Assembly: GCA_028404565.1 (NCBI GenBank)
Contig: JAOOBR010000010.1
Location: 1 to 40,191, forward strand
Origin: Pseudomonadota bacterium
Lineage (GTDB): Bacteria; Pseudomonadota; Gammaproteobacteria; Magnimaribacterales; D2472
DNA: 40,191 nt
Direction: 5' to 3'
Positions 34,121 through 40,191 of this stretch are shown here, in pieces. A program made the translations under genes and the position numbers. Positions within the stretch are counted from its first letter, which is position 1. The number at the start of each line of letters is the position of its first letter. The notes under the pieces were generated by a model, which saw only the letters and a list, made by a program, of their open reading frames with translations, had not been told where the DNA came from and did not search any database.

Positions 34121-34822
34121 ATGTCAGAACAAATAATGATAAATGCAGTTTCTAGGTCTGAGCTAGGCTCCAATAGAGCCAGAAATATTAGAGGTGATAA
34201 TATGGTTCCAGCTGTAATTTATGGAAATGAGAAAGAACTCTTAAATGTAAACATCCCTCTAAATGAGCTCATAAAGGCATCACAGAATGATCTATTTTTT
34301 ACTCAAGTTCTAATCATTAAAGTGGGTGACAATGATGAAAAGGTTGTACTTAAGGAACTTCAAAGGGAGCCTATGAAAGGCAAGTTGCTTCATGCTGATT
34401 TTATGAGAGTTTCGAGGAAAACTATGCTTAAAGTCACAATTCCCTTTAACTTTTTAAATGAAGAAGACTGTGCTGGAGTTAAAACAGAGGGTGGAGTTGT
34501 TACAAAAACAATGAGAGATATCGAGATTCTATGTTCCGCAGAAAATATTCCTGAAATTATTGAAGTTGATATTGCCGAACTGAATTTAGGAGACTCTATT
34601 AGACTTACTGACCTATCTCTTCCAGATGGTTCAGAAATTCCAGGACTTACAGAAGAAACTGATCAAATGATAGTTTCTGTGAATGCTCCAAAAGCTGTAG
34701 TTGAAGAAGAGCCTCTTGAAGATGAAGTTCTTGAAGGAGACGAAGATGGTGATGAGGTCACTGATGGAGCTTCTGACGAAGGCTCTGAAGAATCAGAACA
34801 AAAAGAAGAAGCTACAGAATAA
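34121..34822 (+). CDS. rplY: 50S ribosomal protein L25 (CTC/TL5 type)
   Basis: 5S-rRNA-binding protein of the large subunit. The 233 residues are the long CTC form: an L25 beta domain (to about 95, with SRARNIRGDNMVPAVIYGN-like motifs and LKELQREPMKGKLLHADFMRV), then the beta-barrel C-domain (about 100-190) and an acidic tail of about 40 residues rich in E and D. Shine-Dalgarno AGAGG precedes the ATG. Usual position between prs and pth. Confidence 0.96.
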   Translation: MSEQIMINAVSRSELGSNRARNIRGDNMVPAVIYGNEKELLNVNIPLNELIKASQNDLFFTQVLIIKVGDNDEKVVLKELQREPMKGKLLHADFMRVSRKTMLKVTIPFNFLNEEDCAGVKTEGGVVTKTMRDIEILCSAENIPEIIEVDIAELNLGDSIRLTDLSLPDGSEIPGLTEETDQMIVSVNAPKAVVEEEPLEDEVLEGDEDGDEVTDGASDEGSEESEQKEEATE

Positions 34823-34829
34823 TTACCCT

Positions 34830-35384
34830 GTGCAAAAGGTATTTATTCTTGGTATCGGAAATCCAGAAGAAAAATATAACAACACCAGGCATAATATTGG
34901 CAAAGATTGGGTTGAAAAAATTGCCAAAGATCACGGACTAACTTTCGTAAAAAAATCAAAATTAAAGTGTAGTATTTGTGAGGTAGAGCCTTATGTTTAT
35001 TTGGTGGTGCCAAATGTGTATGTAAATGAAAGTGGCATAGTTGCTTCATTGCTCAAAAGATATCTAAATGCTAAACCTGAGTACATTTTAGTATTGCATG
35101 ATGATATTGATTTACAGATTGGTGATGCAAAATTTAAATCTGGTGGCGGAGATGGTGGTCACAATGGATTAAAAGATTTATCTAATGTTATTGGAAAAGA
35201 TTTCAAAAGATTAAAAATTGGCGTTAGTCATCCCGGTAGAAAAAATGAAGTTACAAATTGGGTTTTAGGAAAGTTTAAACCATCAGAGACTCAACTTCTT
35301 GAAGAGTTATATAAAAAAGTTATGGCTCACAAAGAAAAAATATTTAGCCTTGAAATAGAAAATCTTCAAAACTTGGTAAATTAA
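34830..35384 (+). CDS. pth: Peptidyl-tRNA hydrolase
   Basis: Recycles peptidyl-tRNA released from the ribosome. I chose a GTG at 34830 as start because the family begins directly with (K)VFILGIGNPEEKY; longer frames overlap rplY. The 184 residues have Asn11 and catalytic His21 in GIGNPEEKYNNTRHNIG, the LHDDIDLQIGDAKFKSGGGDGGHNGLKD core in pieces, and GVSHPGRKNEVTNWVLGKF. No strong Shine-Dalgarno is visible, but reinitiation after the rplY stop seven bases earlier is plausible. Confidence 0.95.
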   Translation: MQKVFILGIGNPEEKYNNTRHNIGKDWVEKIAKDHGLTFVKKSKLKCSICEVEPYVYLVVPNVYVNESGIVASLLKRYLNAKPEYILVLHDDIDLQIGDAKFKSGGGDGGHNGLKDLSNVIGKDFKRLKIGVSHPGRKNEVTNWVLGKFKPSETQLLEELYKKVMAHKEKIFSLEIENLQNLVN

Positions 35385-35385
35385 C

Positions 35386-36477
35386 ATGGGCTTTAAATGT
35401 GGAATCATTGGTTTACCAAATGTAGGTAAATCAACATTATTTAATGCCATAACTCAATCCTCTATACCTGCTGAAAATTTTCCTTTTTGCACAATTGAAC
35501 CAAATGTAGGAGTTGTTGAAGTTCCTGACTCGAGACTTGATGAATTACAAGAAATAGTAATAGCTAAAAAAGTTATACCTACAACTTTAAACTTAGTTGA
35601 TATTGCTGGATTGGTTAAAGGCGCCTCTAAAGGTGAAGGTTTGGGAAATAGCTTTCTATCAAATATAAGAGAAATGAATGCCTTAGCTCACGTCGTAAGA
35701 TGTTTTGACGATAATAATATTACTCATGTAGATGGTGAAATTAATTCAACCAGGGATGCGGAGGTGATAAATCTCGAGCTTATTTTTGCCGATCTAGAAA
35801 CCTTAAATAAAAGAAAAGAAAAAATTAAAAAGAAATTAAGGTCTGGTGATAAGGATTTAGCTAATGAATTTAACTTAATTGAGAATTGTATAAAAACTCT
35901 TGAATCCGGAGATTTTATTGATATATCTGACTTCTCCAATAAGGAGGATCTAAAAATAATTCAGTCTTTTCAATTATTAACAACTAAACCAATCTTCTTC
36001 ATTGCAAATGTTTCTGATACTAAATCATCTAAAGAGAATCTTGATAATCTTAAGGAATATGCAAAAAAAATGAATCAAGAAGTTATTGAAGTTCAAATTA
36101 AATTAGAAGAAGAAATAGCTAACCTTGATGCGCAGGATAAAAAAGATTTTCTAGAATTAGAAGGTATAGAAGAACCAGCCCTTAACAAAATTATTAAAAA
36201 AGGGTATGAAATACTTGGTTTGGATACTTTTTTTACTGCTGGTCCAAACGAACTGAGAGCCTGGACATTAAAAAGAGGCTCTCTTGCTCCTCAAGCAGCT
36301 GGAAGAATTCATACAGACTTTGAGAGAGGTTTCATTAAGGCAGAAATTATTAGCTTTGAAGACTATATATCTTTTGGTGGTGAGGCAGGCTCCAAAGAAA
36401 ATGGTAAGCTAAGATTGGAAGGGAAAGATTACATATTTAAAGATGGTGACATAGCCCACTTTAAATTTAATGTTTGA
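35386..36477 (+). CDS. ychF: Ribosome-binding ATPase YchF
   Basis: Obg-family P-loop protein that prefers ATP and is linked to oxidative stress and leaderless-mRNA translation in E. coli. The 363 residues begin with the G1 loop GIIGLPNVGKSTLFNA, G2-G3 region FPFCTIEPNVGVVEVPD and DIAGLVKGASKGEGLGN, a coiled coil (about 125-200) and a C-terminal TGS domain ending FKDGDIAHFKFNV. It starts one base after pth, with tRNA-Met downstream. Full length. Confidence 0.98.
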   Translation: MGFKCGIIGLPNVGKSTLFNAITQSSIPAENFPFCTIEPNVGVVEVPDSRLDELQEIVIAKKVIPTTLNLVDIAGLVKGASKGEGLGNSFLSNIREMNALAHVVRCFDDNNITHVDGEINSTRDAEVINLELIFADLETLNKRKEKIKKKLRSGDKDLANEFNLIENCIKTLESGDFIDISDFSNKEDLKIIQSFQLLTTKPIFFIANVSDTKSSKENLDNLKEYAKKMNQEVIEVQIKLEEEIANLDAQDKKDFLELEGIEEPALNKIIKKGYEILGLDTFFTAGPNELRAWTLKRGSLAPQAAGRIHTDFERGFIKAEIISFEDYISFGGEAGSKENGKLRLEGKDYIFKDGDIAHFKFNV

Positions 36478-36512
36478 CTTTTATTGAGAGTAAATTATTA
36501 TTTCGGGTCAAT

Positions 36513-36589
36513 GGCTATGTAGCTCAGATGGTTAGAGCACAGCACTCATAACGCTGGGGTCGGTGGTTCAATTCCACCCATAGCCACCA
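36513..36589 (+). tRNA. tRNA-Met (elongator type, anticodon CAT)
   Basis: The acceptor arms GGCTATG and CATAGCC pair fully. The anticodon loop is ACTCATAAC with CAT. The T-arm is CGGTGGTTCAATTCCACCC-like, the discriminator is A and CCA is encoded (77 nt). Sequence matches elongator tRNA-Met rather than initiator or Ile2: GGCTA-type acceptor and no initiator-type mismatch at the first pair. Confidence 0.93.
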
Positions 36590-36593
36590 ATTT

Positions 36594-36830
36594 CTACTTC
36601 TTGTTTATTAAAAAAATTATTATCAAAGATACAAGAGCAACAACTCCACTATCCCCAATAGTATCTAATATGGTAACAAGGTTTGAATATACTGCCCCAA
36701 CAAATGGAGCATCAGGACCAAAAAGAACTCCTAGCAATAGAGCAACTGCGACTACAACTAGAAGAACATCTGTGACCTGTTTGAGGTAACTTTTGATTTT
36801 GTTTAATGAGTAGTAAAAATCTAGCTTCAT
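36594..36830 (-). CDS. Small two-helix membrane protein, paralogue of the next gene
   Basis: A 78-residue protein of unknown function. A basic N-terminal helix (MKLDFYYSLNKIKSYLK) is followed by hydrophobic helix 1 (about 20-37), a loop FGPDAPFVGAVYSNL, and helix 2 (about 58-75), ending in NKK. The pattern FG-x5-G-x-V-x-SNL-x6-(I/L)GD-(S/A)G-(V/L)V matches the 72-residue protein encoded just upstream, so the two are paralogues by duplication. The stop is only four bases from the convergent tRNA-Met. I recognise no known family. It is downstream of a hairpin (36846-36873). Confidence 0.75.
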   Translation of the reverse strand: MKLDFYYSLNKIKSYLKQVTDVLLVVVAVALLLGVLFGPDAPFVGAVYSNLVTILDTIGDSGVVALVSLIIIFLINKK

Positions 36831-36845
36831 TCTTAAGATTTTAAG

Positions 36846-36873
36846 TCAAAGGGAGAAATTAATCTCCCTTTGA
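36846..36873 (-). terminator. Hairpin between the two small membrane protein genes
   Basis: TCAAAGGGAGA and TCTCCCTTTGA are perfect 11-bp arms around a 6-base loop, 13 bases after the stop of the 72-residue gene. It lacks a strong T run on the minus strand, so it may be a leaky terminator or an RNA 3'-stabilising structure that lowers expression of the downstream 78-residue gene. Confidence 0.55.
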
Positions 36874-36885
36874 AACAATAAATGA

Positions 36886-37104
36886 TTACTTAAGCAATCC
36901 TATTAAGATAGCAGCAACAAGTAATCCAACGAGTCCAGCATCACCAAGTGAAGAAACAACACCTAGAAGATTTGAAAGAACATCGCCGAAGAACCAAGTA
37001 TCACCAAAAACGATACCAGCTACAACACCTAATCCGATAACAGCAACAAGGATCTTTGTAAGACTTGATACTATATCACCAATCATTTTCATTGCATTAT
37101 CCAT
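36886..37104 (-). CDS. Small two-helix membrane protein, paralogue of the previous gene
   Basis: A 72-residue protein of unknown function: amphipathic start (MDNAMKMIGDIVSSLTK), helix 1 (about 18-33), loop VFGDTWFFGDVLSNL, and helix 2 (about 54-71). The aligned core is shared with the 78-residue neighbour. A very strong G-rich Shine-Dalgarno (GGGGGGAA) precedes the ATG, and C-ended ATC and TTC codons are more frequent than in surrounding genes. Both suggest high expression. It lies 107 bp after pnp on the same strand; a second start at Met5 is possible. Gly-rich spacing in both helices suggests oligomer packing; that is inference. Confidence 0.8.
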   Translation of the reverse strand: MDNAMKMIGDIVSSLTKILVAVIGLGVVAGIVFGDTWFFGDVLSNLLGVVSSLGDAGLVGLLVAAILIGLLK

Positions 37105-37211
37105 AATTTCCCCCCTATAAAGGAATGGTTAACACGCATATGAAACCAAAATTGATGATGGTTTTCAAATTACCTCAAAAGGATATTTAACGTAATTTGA
37201 CTTTTAGATCT

Positions 37212-39296
37212 TTATTTACTAAGGGCTTTAATTGAAAGTTTCATTTTTCCCCTATCAAAACCAATAAGCTTAACTGTAACTTTTTGTCCTTCTTCTAAAA
37301 CTGCTGAAACATCCTCAGTTCTTTCTTCCGAAATCTCTGAAATATGAAGCAATCCATCCTTCCCAGGTAAAATATTTACGAATGCTCCAAAGTCCACAAT
37401 CTTAACAACTGTTCCTTCGTAAACTTTGTCTAATTCAGGCTCTTCAATAATCTTATCGATAATATCAAGTGCTGCCTGCATCTTAGCCTGGTTATCGCCG
37501 AAGACTGATATTTCTCCAGCATCGTTTATATCCACAACAGCTCCAGACTCTTCTTGGATAGACTTAATGACTGCTCCACCCTTTCCAATAATTTCTTTTA
37601 TCTTATCTTTATTGACCATGAATTTTTGCATTGATGGAGCATCTGAAGCTAATTCCTTAGGCTTAGAAAGAACTTCATTCATCTTTTCAAGAATATGCAT
37701 TCTTGCATCTTTTGCACTGGTAAGCGCTTCATCCATTATTTTTTCATTGATGCCATCAATTTTTATATCCATCTGCAATGCTGTTATTCCTTTTTCTGAT
37801 CCAGCAACTTTAAAATCCATATCTCCCAAATGATCTTCATCTCCTAAGATATCTGTTAGAACTGCAAACTCATCACCATCTTTAATCAAACCCATTGCTA
37901 TTCCAGCAACAGGAGCTGTTAGAGGCACTCCGGCATCCATCAAGGAAAGAGAAGTTCCACATACGGTGGCCATTGAACTTGAACCATTGGATTCTGTAAT
38001 CTCAGAAACTATTCTCACTGTGTAACCAAAATCATCAAAGTCTGGAAGAACTCCTTTTATAGCTCTTTTTGCTAAATTACCATGCCCAATCTCCCTTCTT
38101 TTTGGGCCCATTGGCATACCAATCTCACCTACGCAATAAGAAGGAAAATTATAATGAAGCATAAAATGATCATGTTCTTCGCCATCTAGTGATTCAAGCC
38201 TTTGAGCATCTCGAGGAGATGCAAGAGTTGCAGCTACTAACGCCTGAGTTTCACCTCTGGTGAATAAAGCTGAGCCGTGAGCTCTATTTAGAACATCGGT
38301 CTCAACTGTTAATTGCCTTACGGTATTTAAATCTCTTCCATCGATTCTTGGTTTACCTGAAAGAATATTTTTCCTAACTATTTGACTTTCAAGTTTTTTG
38401 AAAGCGCTCATTACTTTTCCAGTAGCTACCTCATCAAGATCTTCATATTTTTCTAGAATTTCAAGACGGACTGCGTTAATAGCTTCGGATCTTTCAGATT
38501 TCTTTGCAATTGTGAATGCTTCTTCAATCTTGGATGAAAAATCTGATTCAAGTTCAGCAAAATATCTAGGTGTTTCCTCATCTTTTTCAACTATCCAGTC
38601 CTTAACACCTACCAATTCTTTAAACTCTTTTATTTTATCAATAACTATCTGCATAGATTTATGACCAAACAATACAGCGCCTAGCATAAGATCTTCATTA
38701 AGTTCACTTGCCTCAGATTCAACCATAAGAACTGCTTCAGATGTACCAGCAACTACCATATCTAGGAAAGACTGATCCATTATTTTTTTTGACGGATTAA
38801 GAGCATAGCTCCCATCAATAAAACCAACTCTAGCAGCACCAATAGGTCCTTGAAAAGGCACGCCAGACAAAGACAATGCTGCGGATGCCCCAATCATAGC
38901 TGCAATGTCAGAAGAAAATTCTTCATCAGAAGATATGACCGTAGACATAATCTGAACATCATTTTTAAACTCGTCGGGAAATAGAGGTCTAATTGGTCTA
39001 TCGATAAGTCTAGAGGTTAATGTTTCTTTCTCAGTTGGTCTAGCTTCTCTCTTAAAATACCCACCAGGAATCTTTCCTGCTGCATAAAATTTCTCTTGGT
39101 AGAAAACTGCAAGTGGGAAGAAATCCTTTCCAGGATCAGCTTCTTTTTTTGCAACAACAGTTGTTAGTACTTGTGTTTGATCCACAGTAACAAGAACAGC
39201 TGCAGTTGCTTGTCTAGCTATTCTTCCTGTTTCGAGGGTTATTTCTTTACCCCCATATTCAAATGATAATGATTTCGGTTCTAAATGTTTTTCCAC
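37212..39296 (-). CDS. pnp: Polyribonucleotide nucleotidyltransferase
   Basis: Phosphorolytic 3'-5' exoribonuclease of the degradosome. The 694 residues are full length: two RNase PH domains (about 10-140 and 315-545, the second containing [24 protein letters not shown] in parts and [16 protein letters not shown]), a KH domain with [13 protein letters not shown] (about 565-577) and a C-terminal S1 domain with [22 protein letters not shown]. It starts three bases after rpsO, the usual rpsO-pnp unit. Confidence 0.98.
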   Translation of the reverse strand: MEKHLEPKSLSFEYGGKEITLETGRIARQATAAVLVTVDQTQVLTTVVAKKEADPGKDFFPLAVFYQEKFYAAGKIPGGYFKREARPTEKETLTSRLIDRPIRPLFPDEFKNDVQIMSTVISSDEEFSSDIAAMIGASAALSLSGVPFQGPIGAARVGFIDGSYALNPSKKIMDQSFLDMVVAGTSEAVLMVESEASELNEDLMLGAVLFGHKSMQIVIDKIKEFKELVGVKDWIVEKDEETPRYFAELESDFSSKIEEAFTIAKKSERSEAINAVRLEILEKYEDLDEVATGKVMSAFKKLESQIVRKNILSGKPRIDGRDLNTVRQLTVETDVLNRAHGSALFTRGETQALVAATLASPRDAQRLESLDGEEHDHFMLHYNFPSYCVGEIGMPMGPKRREIGHGNLAKRAIKGVLPDFDDFGYTVRIVSEITESNGSSSMATVCGTSLSLMDAGVPLTAPVAGIAMGLIKDGDEFAVLTDILGDEDHLGDMDFKVAGSEKGITALQMDIKIDGINEKIMDEALTSAKDARMHILEKMNEVLSKPKELASDAPSMQKFMVNKDKIKEIIGKGGAVIKSIQEESGAVVDINDAGEISVFGDNQAKMQAALDIIDKIIEEPELDKVYEGTVVKIVDFGAFVNILPGKDGLLHISEISEERTEDVSAVLEEGQKVTVKLIGFDRGKMKLSIKALSK

Positions 39297-39299
39297 GTT

Positions 39300-39569
39300 T
39301 TATCCTCTTAAATTAAGGTCTGTAATAATTTTTTTATAACTTTCAGGATTAGTTCTTTTCAAATATGCTAAAAGTTTTCTTCTGAGATTAACCATCCTAA
39401 TTAGACCTGTTCTTGAGTGATGATCTTTTTTATGAGTCTTGAAATGACTTTGAAGTTTATTAATATTTTCCGTAAGTAAAGCTATCTGAACCTCTGAAGA
39501 GCCAGTGTCATTTTCATCCTTCTGGAATTTTTTGACTAAATTAGCTTTTTCGTCTTTTAAAAGCGCCAT
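39300..39569 (-). CDS. rpsO: 30S ribosomal protein S15
   Basis: Primary 16S-binding protein of the platform. The 89 residues contain [50 protein letters not shown] and the typical C-terminal TDLNLRG. Shine-Dalgarno TAGGAGA sits before the ATG. The 119-bp leader could hold the S15 autoregulatory structure; I see a 6-bp inverted repeat TCAAAC/GTTTGA there but cannot show a pseudoknot. Confidence 0.97.
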   Translation of the reverse strand: MALLKDEKANLVKKFQKDENDTGSSEVQIALLTENINKLQSHFKTHKKDHHSRTGLIRMVNLRRKLLAYLKRTNPESYKKIITDLNLRG

Positions 39570-39688
39570 AATTATTCTCCTAGGACATACATTTTTATTT
39601 ATTTACACCCGTCAAACCTCGCATGTCTAAAGTTTGAGTGCGTAGCTTAAAGGTATTTAAAGATATTAACAACTAATTTCTTTTATAT

Positions 39689-40191
39689 TTAAAAGGATAA
39701 ATCCTCCATATTTATCAAATCACTCATTTGGACATCATCTACTTTTTTTGCATCTTTAAGTTCAAATTTACCTTGAGAAAGTCGAACAAGCTCTACTAAA
39801 TGGCCGCCACAGCCAAGTTTGTCACCCAAGTCTCTTGCAATAGATCTAATATAAGTGCCTTTGGAGCATGATATTTCAAATGAAACAAAAGCATTTTCCA
39901 CAACAATATTTAATATCTTATAAATTTTTATGTCTCTGGGTTCTTTTTCTATCAGCTTTCCCTCTCTTGCATGTTTATAAAGCGGTTTACCTTTATATTT
40001 TAAAGCAGAAAAAAATGGGGCTTTTTGCTTTGATTCCCCTACGAAGGTTTTAATCATTTCAATAATTTCCTCTTCACTTACTTGAATCTTTTTCTCCTCA
40101 ATAACACTCCCCTCAGAGTCATCAGTTGTGGTTTGGATTCCCAACATAATTTTTGAAAAGTATGACTTATCTAGATTTAGAAATCTTTCTG
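39689..40191 (-). CDS. truB: tRNA pseudouridine-55 synthase TruB, N-terminal part outside window
   Basis: Makes pseudouridine 55 in the T loop of tRNAs. The frame stays open to the window edge beyond the Met at 40147; the extra residues (FLNLDKSYFSKI before MLGIQTTTDDSEG) match TruB, so that Met is internal. The visible part includes APFFSALKYKGKPLYKHAREG and CSKGTYIRSIARDLGDKLGCGGHL (in pieces), the family's C-terminal half. The catalytic Asp lies outside the window. The order truB-rpsO-pnp is classic. Confidence 0.93.
   Translation of the reverse strand, partial: ERFLNLDKSYFSKIMLGIQTTTDDSEGSVIEEKKIQVSEEEIIEMIKTFVGESKQKAPFFSALKYKGKPLYKHAREGKLIEKEPRDIKIYKILNIVVENAFVSFEISCSKGTYIRSIARDLGDKLGCGGHLVELVRLSQGKFELKDAKKVDDVQMSDLINMEDLSF

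Noticed and set aside
34701..34829. Longer N-terminus of pth inside rplY
   Set aside because: The added residues are a frame-shifted reading of the acidic L25 tail; the family begins at the GTG.
36886..37104. Holin or toxin reading of the small membrane proteins
   Set aside because: Size and hydrophobicity fit, but there are no phage or antitoxin neighbours and the expression signals look constitutive and strong.
37426..37833. 135-residue plus-strand frame inside pnp
   Set aside because: Antisense shadow of the KH and linker region of PNPase.
1..40191. CRISPR array, insertion sequence, prophage or integrase
   Set aside because: No regularly spaced repeats, transposase or phage motifs were seen; gene order is housekeeping throughout.

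Overview
The window is a gene-dense, AT-rich stretch (about one third GC by eye) of a gammaproteobacterial chromosome. The syntenies are gammaproteobacterial: mraZ-rsmH-ftsL-ftsI, rplM-rpsI-petABC-sspA, mlaC-ibaG-murA beside lptA-lptB, mreBCD-yhdP divergent from gatCAB, hemA-prfA-prmC-moeB, ispE-tRNA-Gln-prs-rplY-pth-ychF, and truB-rpsO-pnp. Low GC, 4-8 bp convergent overlaps, start codons separated by 2-11 bp, and roughly half-length envelope proteins (LpoA, YhdP) point to a streamlined marine lineage. A SAR86-like genome is my best guess, but it is an inference and was not tested by phylogeny.

Layout. 1-3880: division cluster on the minus strand, mraZ, ftsZ, rsmH, ftsL and partial ftsI; ftsZ sits in an unusual second position, and four AAAGTG-type boxes precede mraZ. 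3888-4209: RNase P RNA (minus). 4240-6621: rsmI (minus), a short LpoA-like lipoprotein (plus) and sspA (minus). 6634-10590: the bc1 complex genes petC, petB and petA, with a long N-terminal extension on the Rieske protein, then rpsI and rplM. 10653-12682: zapE and a DegS-type protease, divergent. 12675-17282: murA, ibaG and mlaC (minus) divergent from lptA, lptB and mgtE (plus). 17277-21585: a short YhdP and mreD, mreC, mreB (minus). 21660-24816: gatC, gatA, gatB (plus). 24813-27228: a probable acyl-CoA catabolic operon (MaoC hydratase, DmdB-like acyl-CoA ligase, DUF1330 protein; minus). 27284-32157: hemA, prfA, prmC, moeB and a GH84 glycosidase (minus). 32281-36477: ispE, tRNA-Gln, prs, rplY, pth and ychF (plus), followed by tRNA-Met. 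36594-37104: two small paralogous two-helix membrane proteins of unknown function (minus). 37212-40191: pnp, rpsO and partial truB (minus).

Most genes are housekeeping: cell division and shape (FtsZ, FtsL, FtsI, MreBCD, LpoA, MurA), outer-membrane lipid traffic (LptA, LptB, MlaC, YhdP), respiration (bc1), translation (ribosomal proteins, GatCAB, PrfA, PrmC, Pth, RsmH, RsmI) and RNA turnover (RNase P, PNPase). I saw no mobile element, phage gene, CRISPR array or toxin-antitoxin pair. The least explained items are the tandem small membrane proteins at 36594-37104, the apparently cytoplasmic OGA-type GH84 enzyme at the place where I would expect murI, the Rieske extension, and the rearranged dcw cluster with its candidate MraZ operator.
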